Shown here: piece after piece, positions 13,940 to 19,048 of the stretch
How positions within the stretch are numbered: the stretch's first letter is position 1
How the letters are laid out: the number at the start of each line of letters is the position of its first letter
NCBI GenBank assembly: GCA_900550685.1
Contig: URTS01000024.1
Location: forward strand, 1 to 19,048
Reading direction: 5' to 3'
Length of the DNA stretch: 19,048 nucleotides
Source of the DNA: an uncultured Oscillibacter sp.
GTDB taxonomy: Bacteria; Bacillota; Clostridia; Oscillospirales; Oscillospiraceae
The notes under the pieces: model-generated
What the model was told of the DNA's origin: nothing
Database searches by the model: none
Seen by the model: only the letters and a program-made list of their open reading frames with translations
Program-made: the position numbers and the translations under genes

Positions 13940-14809
13940 ATGACCCCTAAGAAAATCGCCCTGCTGACGGATTCCAGCGCTGACCTGCGCTGGGCGGAGG
14001 TCCAGGCAGACAATATCTTTTTTGTGCCCCTGCGGATTTTGTGCCAGGACGGAGAGTATTTGGACGGTGTGAACATCGGCGGCCAGGATATTTACAAGCG
14101 GCTGCATAACGGCGAACTGCCCCAGACGTCCCTGCCCCGGGTGGAGGATTTCAGCGCCAAGCTCCACGAGATTTTTGCTATGGGCTTTGACGGCGTCATC
14201 GCGGTGATGCTTTCCAGCGGCCTGTCCGGCACCTACAATCTGGCCCGGATTGTATCCGAGGAATGCAATGCCCAGGGGTACCAGATGCGGGTGTTCGACT
14301 CTCTCAGCGGCGCGCTTGGCCAGGGTATGACGGTTTTGCAGCTGGCGGAGGATATCAAAAACGGCATGGGCTGGGAGGAACTGGTGGAGCGCCGGGCACC
14401 CCAGCTGATCGCCAACACCTTCCCCTTCTTCTCTGTGGATACCCTGGAATACCTGCAAAAGGGCGGGCGCATCGGCAAGATCAGCGCCATGGCGGGCACC
14501 ATGCTTCAGATCAAGCCCATCATCACCTTTGCGCAGGATGGCCAGCTTCAGTCCGTTGCCAAGGTCCGGGGCCGGCAGCAGGTAATGCGGAAGCTGGTGG
14601 AAATGACGGTCAGCCGCTGCGGCAGCCACAAGCGCTACAATCTGGCTGTTGCCAACGGCGGCGCGCCGGAGGAGATGGAGACGGTACGGCAGATGCTGAC
14701 AGCGGCCCTGCCGGATTATGACCACATCTGGGACGGCGAGATCGACGGGACCCTCAGCGTTTACATCGGCGACGGCGTGCTGGGCGCGGCGGTGCAGGTG
14801 CTGGATTAA
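13940..14809 (+). CDS. DegV family fatty-acid-binding protein
   Basis: DegV proteins bind a fatty acid in the cleft between two domains; relatives (FakB) present it to the kinase FakA for phospholipid synthesis. The 289-residue length fits. TDSSADL (10-16) at the N-terminus is the family's first ligand loop, SSGLSGTYNLA follows near residue 94 as the second, and GGRIGKISA marks the lipid-pocket region after FFSVDTLEYLQKG. The ATG at 13940 has only a weak ribosome binding site (AAAGGCGG, long spacing). No fakA gene is adjacent, so FakB function is plausible but not shown. It is a single-gene unit ending in a strong terminator. Confidence 0.92.
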   Translation: MTPKKIALLTDSSADLRWAEVQADNIFFVPLRILCQDGEYLDGVNIGGQDIYKRLHNGELPQTSLPRVEDFSAKLHEIFAMGFDGVIAVMLSSGLSGTYNLARIVSEECNAQGYQMRVFDSLSGALGQGMTVLQLAEDIKNGMGWEELVERRAPQLIANTFPFFSVDTLEYLQKGGRIGKISAMAGTMLQIKPIITFAQDGQLQSVAKVRGRQQVMRKLVEMTVSRCGSHKRYNLAVANGGAPEEMETVRQMLTAALPDYDHIWDGEIDGTLSVYIGDGVLGAAVQVLD

Positions 14810-14825
14810 AATAGAATAGGCTCAG

Positions 14826-14856
14826 GCCGCCCTGCCGAAAAGCAGGGCGGCTTTTT
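14826..14856 (+). terminator. Terminator of the degV-like gene
   Basis: GCCGCCCTGC (14826-14835) pairs perfectly with 14842-14851 around CGAAAA and is followed by TTTTT. Confidence 0.93.
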
Positions 14857-14954
14857 GCGCAGAATCCCGCTTGTAAAAAAAGGGCGGATATGATACCCTT
14901 ATGATAAGAATATCACCGCAGTCTGCGGATGGAAGGGAACAGGGAGGAACGGAG

Positions 14955-15623
14955 ATGCTGGATATTTTTGAGATCCTGGGACCGATCATGGTAGGCCCCT
15001 CCAGTTCTCACACGGCGGGGGCGGTGCGGATCGGCCGGATGGCCCGGACGCTGCTGGGAGAGCCGCCGGTGAAGGCGGATATCGGACTGTACGGCTCCTT
15101 TGCGGAGACCGGCCGGGGTCATGGCACGGACCGGGCCTTGGTGGCGGGGCTGCTGGGCATGAAGCCGGACGATCTGCGGATCCCTCACAGCTTTGAGATC
15201 GCCGGGGAGCAGGGGCTGGATTTTCAAGTCCATCCTGTGGAACTGCGGGAGGCCCACCCCAATACGGCGGTTTTGACGGTGGAAGGAGCCAGCGGTAGAA
15301 AGACCTGCGTCCAAGCGGCATCCACCGGCGGCGGCCGCATCCGGGTGGACCAGCTGGACGGCGTGGCGGTGAGCTTTACCGGCATTTTCAACACGCTGAT
15401 CCTGCGGCACTGGGATGTGCCGGGGGAACTGGCCCATCTGACCAAGGAACTGTCCGACGGCGGCATCAACATCGCCAATATGAGTCTCATGCGGGACCGG
15501 CGTGGCGGCAGCGTCATGACCATTTTTGAGATCGACCAGCCGGTGCCGGAGGCCGTGCGGGAAAAGCTGGCCCAGGTGCCCTGCGTGGTCAGCGTGATCT
15601 ATTATGAAAAGGAGGGGGATTGA
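14955..15623 (+). CDS. sdaAB: L-serine dehydratase, iron-sulfur-dependent, beta subunit
   Basis: Together with the alpha subunit this enzyme converts L-serine to pyruvate and ammonia using an oxygen-sensitive [4Fe-4S] cluster. The 222-residue beta subunit begins MLDIFEILGPIMVGPSSSHT; the GPSSSHT motif (14-20) is the family signature. The C-terminal 70 residues form an ACT domain (DVPGELAHLTKELSDGGINI), a likely serine sensor. The ATG at 14955 is preferred over 14901 because AGGGAGG precedes it and the family starts there. The stop is followed directly by sdaAA. No certain promoter was found; weak elements lie around 14870-14900. Confidence 0.94.
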   Translation: MLDIFEILGPIMVGPSSSHTAGAVRIGRMARTLLGEPPVKADIGLYGSFAETGRGHGTDRALVAGLLGMKPDDLRIPHSFEIAGEQGLDFQVHPVELREAHPNTAVLTVEGASGRKTCVQAASTGGGRIRVDQLDGVAVSFTGIFNTLILRHWDVPGELAHLTKELSDGGINIANMSLMRDRRGGSVMTIFEIDQPVPEAVREKLAQVPCVVSVIYYEKEGD

Positions 15624-15625
15624 CC

Positions 15626-16498
15626 ATGGCTTTGGATTCCATGCAGGAAATTTTTGAAAAAGCGGCGGCGGAACAGATCCCCTTCTGGAAGGTGGTCCTG
15701 GAGACGGACGTGGAGCAGCGGCAGGTGACGGAGGAGCAGTCCATGGAGAAAATGGGGCTCACCTGGCAGGCAATGCTGGAATCCGTTACCACCTATCAGG
15801 GAGAGGAACGTTCCCGCAGCGGCCTGGTGGGCGGTGACGGCGCAAAGATGCGGCGCTACGCGGAAAGTGGCGGCGGTCTCTGCGGGGCGTACCTCCGGGA
15901 GGTGGTGGCCACGGCCCTCAGCGTAGGGGAGTCCAACGCCTGCATGCGGAAGATAGTGGCGGCTCCCACGGCGGGGGCCTGCGGCGTGCTGCCTGCGGTG
16001 CTGGTGCCGCTGTATCAGGCGGGCATGGTGTCGGAGGAGCAGATCATCCAGGCGCTGTATACCGCCTCCGGCATCGGTGCCGTTATCGGTTACCGGGCCT
16101 GCATTGCCGGCGCCGCCGGCGGCTGCCAGGCGGAGATCGGCACTGCGTCTGCCATGGCGGCGGGGGCCCTGGCCTCCATTCAGGGGGGCACCGCCGCCCA
16201 GATCGGCCACGCGGTGGCCATGGCCCTGAAAAACCTGCTGGGCCTGGTGTGTGACCCGGTGGCGGGATTGGTGGAGGTCCCCTGCGTGAAGCGGAACGTG
16301 GTGGGGGCTGTCAATGCCGTCAGCTGTGCAGACATGGCCATGGCGGGGATCGAGAGCCGTATCCCGGTAGACGAGGTCATCGACTGCATGGGAGATGTGG
16401 GCCGCCGCATTCCTATGGAGCTGCGGGAAACGGCGCTGGGCGGCCTGGCCGTTACTCCCACCGGCAGAGCCATCAAGGAGCAGATGAATCAGGCGTAA
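15626..16498 (+). CDS. sdaAA: L-serine dehydratase, iron-sulfur-dependent, alpha subunit
   Basis: This 290-residue catalytic subunit carries the cluster. Visible are AAPTAGACGVLP, GAAGGCQAEIGTASAMAAGA and LVCDPVAGLVEVPC. Cys167, Cys209 and Cys220 have spacings of 42 and 11, the same as the three cluster ligands known from the Legionella enzyme, so the [4Fe-4S] site is intact. The ATG at 15626 follows GGAGGGGG at 7 bases; a TTG at 15620 overlapping the sdaAB stop is less likely. Subunits in two genes are typical of Bacillus and Clostridia, in contrast with the fused enterobacterial form. A transcript end follows at 16525-16559. Confidence 0.95.
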   Translation: MALDSMQEIFEKAAAEQIPFWKVVLETDVEQRQVTEEQSMEKMGLTWQAMLESVTTYQGEERSRSGLVGGDGAKMRRYAESGGGLCGAYLREVVATALSVGESNACMRKIVAAPTAGACGVLPAVLVPLYQAGMVSEEQIIQALYTASGIGAVIGYRACIAGAAGGCQAEIGTASAMAAGALASIQGGTAAQIGHAVAMALKNLLGLVCDPVAGLVEVPCVKRNVVGAVNAVSCADMAMAGIESRIPVDEVIDCMGDVGRRIPMELRETALGGLAVTPTGRAIKEQMNQA

Positions 16499-16524
16499 AG
16501 AACAAACTGCTGAAAAGAGAACGC

Positions 16525-16559
16525 GAAGCCCGGACACGGAATGTGTCCGGGCTTCACTG
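16525..16559 (+). terminator. Terminator of sdaAB-sdaAA
   Basis: GAAGCCCGGACAC (16525-16537) pairs perfectly with 16543-16555 around GGAAT. A short T run (TTTT, 16560 on) follows after a few bases. Confidence 0.8.
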
Positions 16560-16609
16560 TTTTGGGAGATAGGGAGGTCTTGTGTTGCTGGGACTGGTTT
16601 TGGATATAG

Positions 16610-16644
16610 AAAAAGGACGCTGTCTATAAAACAGCGTCCTTTTT
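16610..16644 (-). terminator. Terminator of dapF-transporter operon, bidirectional
   Basis: AAAAAGGACGCTGT (16610-16623) pairs perfectly with 16631-16644 around CTATAAA, 17 bases after the transporter stop. T runs exist in both directions, so it also backs up the sda terminator. Confidence 0.9.
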
Positions 16645-16660
16645 GTGGGGAAATGACAGA

Positions 16661-17905
16661 TTACACGTTGGAGTTCAGCTGCTTCTGGAGCCAATCCTTG
16701 CCTTCCACAAAGCGGGAGACAATGTAAGTGACCACATAGTCGCCGGCAGAGTTGATCATGGTTGCGGGAGGATCCACCAGGTTGCCGATGGCCACCAGAA
16801 TGGGGAAGGCCAGTTCCATCTGAGTGGGGAAGAAGATGGAGCAGATGATGTACTCGCCGATGTAGCCGCCGCCGGGGACGCCGCTCATGCCCACAGAGGA
16901 TAGCACAGCCACCAGGACGATGAAGGGCAGCCGGGACCAGGAGAGCTGCTCACCGAACACGCCCAGAACAAAGGCAATTTTTAGCACGCAGGAGAAGCAG
17001 GAGCCGTCCATGTGCATGGTGGCGCCCAGGGGCAGCACCATACCGGCAATGTCCTTGTCGATGCCAGTCTCAATGGCTTCCTCCATGTTGGTGGGGATGG
17101 TAGCCACAGAGGAGCAGGTGCCCAGGGACACCACGGCGGGACGGGCGATGTGCTTGAACATGGTCTTGACTGCACCCTTGCCGCCGCCGAACCAGGCAAA
17201 CAGGGGGAAGGCGGTGAAGATGTAGATGAAGCAGAGGGGATAATAGACCAGCAGAGCGCGGCCATAGCCCTTGGCAACTTCAGCGCCGTAAGTAGCTACC
17301 AGATCGGCAAAGATGGCGAAGAAAGCGATGGGAGCGTAGTAGGTGATGATCTGGACGAACTTCATCATCACATCGGAAAGGCCGGCCAGCCACTTGCCCA
17401 CGATGGAGTCCTTACCGCCGGACATCTGCACGGAGAAGCCGAAGAGGATGGAGAACACGATCAGAGGCAGCATGGCACGACGGCTCAGCAGGCCCACGAA
17501 ATCGGAAGAAGTGAAGAAGTTGACGATCATTTCCGTGAAGGTAGCGTGCTCACCGATCTCTTCAGCCACCATGTCGGCCCAGGGAGCCAGCACAGGGGGG
17601 AACAGCTTCATCAGCAGGAACATGATGACGGCGGCAACGGCACCGGTGATGACGAAGGTGCCGACTGTGACGCCCATGATCTTACCGGCTCGCTGACGGC
17701 TCTCCATGTTGGCCACGGAACCGGCAATAGAGGCGAACACCAGAGGCACCACGACGCAGAACATCATGTTGATGAACACGGTGCCCAGGAAAGCAATGCT
17801 GTGCCCAAAGTCGGGGGCAAACCAGCCCACCAGGGCACCGGCGATCATGCAGCTCAGCAGGATCGCCAGAAAACGGTAATTCTTTGCGACAGATTTTTTG
17901 TCCAT
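16661..17905 (-). CDS. SLC1-type (DAACS) amino acid:cation symporter
   Basis: The 414-residue membrane protein has the fold of GltPh/GltP: hydrophobic helices, HP1 motif CSSVATIPTNMEEA, TM7 motif MHMDGS (H298) and TM8 motif DPPATMINSAGD. In glutamate/aspartate carriers these read SSSxTLP, NMDGT and DxGRTxxNVxGD. Here the Arg that binds the acidic side chain (Arg397 of GltPh) is Ala381, and the Asn of NMDGT is His298. This suggests a neutral substrate and altered ion coupling; family knowledge plus inference. The ATG at 17905 is chosen for its AGGAGG site; the upstream part to 17953 overlaps dapF. It is second in an operon with dapF (32-base gap) and converges on the serine dehydratase genes, so serine is one candidate substrate. 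Confidence 0.93.
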   Translation of the reverse strand: MDKKSVAKNYRFLAILLSCMIAGALVGWFAPDFGHSIAFLGTVFINMMFCVVVPLVFASIAGSVANMESRQRAGKIMGVTVGTFVITGAVAAVIMFLLMKLFPPVLAPWADMVAEEIGEHATFTEMIVNFFTSSDFVGLLSRRAMLPLIVFSILFGFSVQMSGGKDSIVGKWLAGLSDVMMKFVQIITYYAPIAFFAIFADLVATYGAEVAKGYGRALLVYYPLCFIYIFTAFPLFAWFGGGKGAVKTMFKHIARPAVVSLGTCSSVATIPTNMEEAIETGIDKDIAGMVLPLGATMHMDGSCFSCVLKIAFVLGVFGEQLSWSRLPFIVLVAVLSSVGMSGVPGGGYIGEYIICSIFFPTQMELAFPILVAIGNLVDPPATMINSAGDYVVTYIVSRFVEGKDWLQKQLNSNV

Positions 17906-17937
17906 AAAAGTTCCTCCTAAAACACTTGGGGGTGGGT

Positions 17938-18783
17938 TTATTTCGCAAGACAAAGGTCTTCGTCCGTGACCTCGCCCTTGCAGACAATGTTGGTGGGACC
18001 GGTGAGATAAAGGTTCCGAACGGCGCTGCCCTCACGGTCCACGTCCACAGTCAGCTGTCCGCCGGTCATATTGACCCGCACCTGATGCCCGCTGACCTTG
18101 CCCTGCAAAGTCAGGGCGGTGACCACGCTGCCGGTGCCGGTGCCGCAGGCGTAGGTGAAATCCTCCACGCCCCGCTCGAAGGTCCGCTCGAAAACCTCGT
18201 CCTCGCCGGTCAGCTCATAAAAGTTGACGTTGGCGCCCTTGGGAAAGTCCTTATAATGGCGGATGGCCCGGCCCAACTCCCGCAGCTCATTTTCATCGGC
18301 GTGGGCCAGATCGTGATAGGGGATGACCGCGTGAGGCAGGCCGGGGTTCCCCAACTCCAGATAGGAGCCGGTATAGCGGACGCCGTCGATCTCAATGGAG
18401 ATATCCAGATGGATGGTGGTGGGATCGTTCAGCCGGATCCGGTACAGTCGGCGGTCGATCCGCTGTCCGGTGACAGGACCGGCGGTGGTCTCCACGGTCT
18501 GCGTCTCGCCGGCCAGGCCATTTTCGTATCCGTAGCGGCAGATGCAGCGGGCGCCGTTGCCGCACATTTCTCCCAGACTGCCGTCAGAGTTGTAGAACCG
18601 CATCCGGTAGTCGCCGCCCTGAAGGGGCGGATCCACGATCATCAATCCATCGGCACCGATGGACAGATGTCGCTCACATAGGACCTTGGCCAGCTTAGGG
18701 TAACAGCTTTCAGGGAGGCGTTCTTCGATATTGTTAATGATGATAAAATCATTGCCGGCACCGTTCATTTTCCAGAACCGCAA
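17938..18783 (-). CDS. dapF: Diaminopimelate epimerase
   Basis: DapF interconverts LL- and meso-diaminopimelate in the lysine/peptidoglycan pathway by a two-cysteine, cofactor-free mechanism. The 281-residue length is typical. Cys74 lies in EMCGNGARC and Cys213 in ACGTGTG, the two catalytic bases, and FYNSDGS precedes the first. The start is probably the TTG at 18783 (protein then begins with RFWKMNGAGNDF), because GAGGTGA lies 5 bases upstream. The GTG at 18792 would put the start codon inside that ribosome binding site. A -10 TATAAT is at 18821-18816, with a poor -35. The gene precedes the SLC1-type transporter in the same operon. Confidence 0.94.
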   Translation of the reverse strand: MRFWKMNGAGNDFIIINNIEERLPESCYPKLAKVLCERHLSIGADGLMIVDPPLQGGDYRMRFYNSDGSLGEMCGNGARCICRYGYENGLAGETQTVETTAGPVTGQRIDRRLYRIRLNDPTTIHLDISIEIDGVRYTGSYLELGNPGLPHAVIPYHDLAHADENELRELGRAIRHYKDFPKGANVNFYELTGEDEVFERTFERGVEDFTYACGTGTGSVVTALTLQGKVSGHQVRVNMTGGQLTVDVDREGSAVRNLYLTGPTNIVCKGEVTDEDLCLAK

Positions 18784-18815
18784 GCAAATCACCTCGAAAC
18801 AAATGATGATACTGT

Positions 18816-18821
18816 ATTATA
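18816..18821 (-). promoter_or_regulatory. -10 box of the dapF promoter
   Basis: A perfect TATAAT on the minus strand, 33 bases before the TTG start. The -35 region (TGTTTT or similar) is weak, so the promoter call is tentative. Confidence 0.4.
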
Positions 18822-18915
18822 ATAAAGGGAGGGGTGAAAAAACACCGGATATCGTGCGGAAAACTATGCAAATGGTGCGCCGGAGCAGAAAAATGAAAAA
18901 AATCGAAAAAAGGGG

Positions 18916-18944
18916 TTGACATTTCCTTGCGCGTCTGGTATTCT
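18916..18944 (+). promoter_or_regulatory. First of two tandem strong promoters
   Basis: TTGACA (18916-18921), a 17-base spacer and TATTCT (18939-18944) point to the right edge of the window. Confidence 0.75.
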
Positions 18945-19019
18945 AACTAAGCTGTTTGACGGCGATGAAGTTCAAAAGTTGAGCTACTTGAGGATCTGAA
19001 AAAGATTTGAAAAAAGTAC

Positions 19020-19048
19020 TTGACAAAAAGAACTGAGCCTGATATAAT
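19020..19048 (+). promoter_or_regulatory. Second tandem promoter, perfect consensus, at the window edge
   Basis: TTGACA (19020-19025), exactly 17 bases and TATAAT (19043-19048, the last bases). The region before it is AT-rich with an 11-base near-repeat (GATCTGAAAAA, GATTTGAAAAA), like an UP element. Tandem consensus promoters are characteristic of rRNA or tRNA operons; the transcript itself lies outside the window. Confidence 0.85.

Overview
The window looks like a chromosomal segment of a GC-rich member of the Clostridia (Bacillota), probably of the Oscillospiraceae/Ruminococcaceae type. Grounds are the CtsR-McsA-ClpC heat-shock operon with CtsR boxes, a two-subunit iron-sulfur L-serine dehydratase, strong AGGAGG-type ribosome binding sites, sigma-A promoters and compact genes separated by perfect intrinsic terminators. 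The lineage call is an inference from gene content and base composition.

Positions 1 to about 2050 are AT-rich and accessory. They hold only broken genes, all on the minus strand: an EcsC-family gene with an in-frame TAG and a one-base frameshift, a C-terminal remnant of a restriction-modification protein, and an N-terminal remnant of an Mrr-like PD-(D/E)XK nuclease cut inside its active site. Their promoters, ribosome binding sites and terminators are still readable. A set of 20-21 bp spaced direct repeats lies upstream of the nuclease remnant. The composition changes sharply at the 3' end of rsmI.

Positions 2061 to 3939 carry RNA modification genes (rsmI and a TrmN6-like methyltransferase in one operon) and a tiny 2[4Fe-4S] ferredoxin, all on the minus strand. 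Positions 4158 to 7843 hold ctsR-mcsA-clpC on the plus strand, with CtsR operators on both sides of the promoter. There is no mcsB, and McsA has one CxxC pair instead of two. Positions 7908 to 9643 (minus) hold a RluA-type pseudouridine synthase overlapping a patatin-like lipase. Divergent from these is a Uup-like ABC-F ATPase (9731-11500). A macro-domain protein (minus), a DUF1576 membrane protein (plus) and a DegV protein (plus) follow.

Positions 14955 to 18783 look like a small amino-acid module. sdaAB-sdaAA (L-serine to pyruvate plus ammonia) converges on a dapF-SLC1-type transporter operon. The transporter has Ala where acidic-amino-acid carriers have the side-chain-binding Arg, so it may import a neutral amino acid such as serine. 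The window stops exactly at a perfect TTGACA-17-TATAAT promoter, the second of a tandem pair, which suggests a highly expressed transcript (possibly an rRNA operon) just beyond the right edge.

I found no CRISPR array, tRNA, rRNA, intact mobile element or complete new defence system. The most interesting points are the decayed left region with its operator-like repeats, the operator-like palindromes over the EcsC and ferredoxin promoters, the mcsB-less McsA variant, and the altered transporter binding site.
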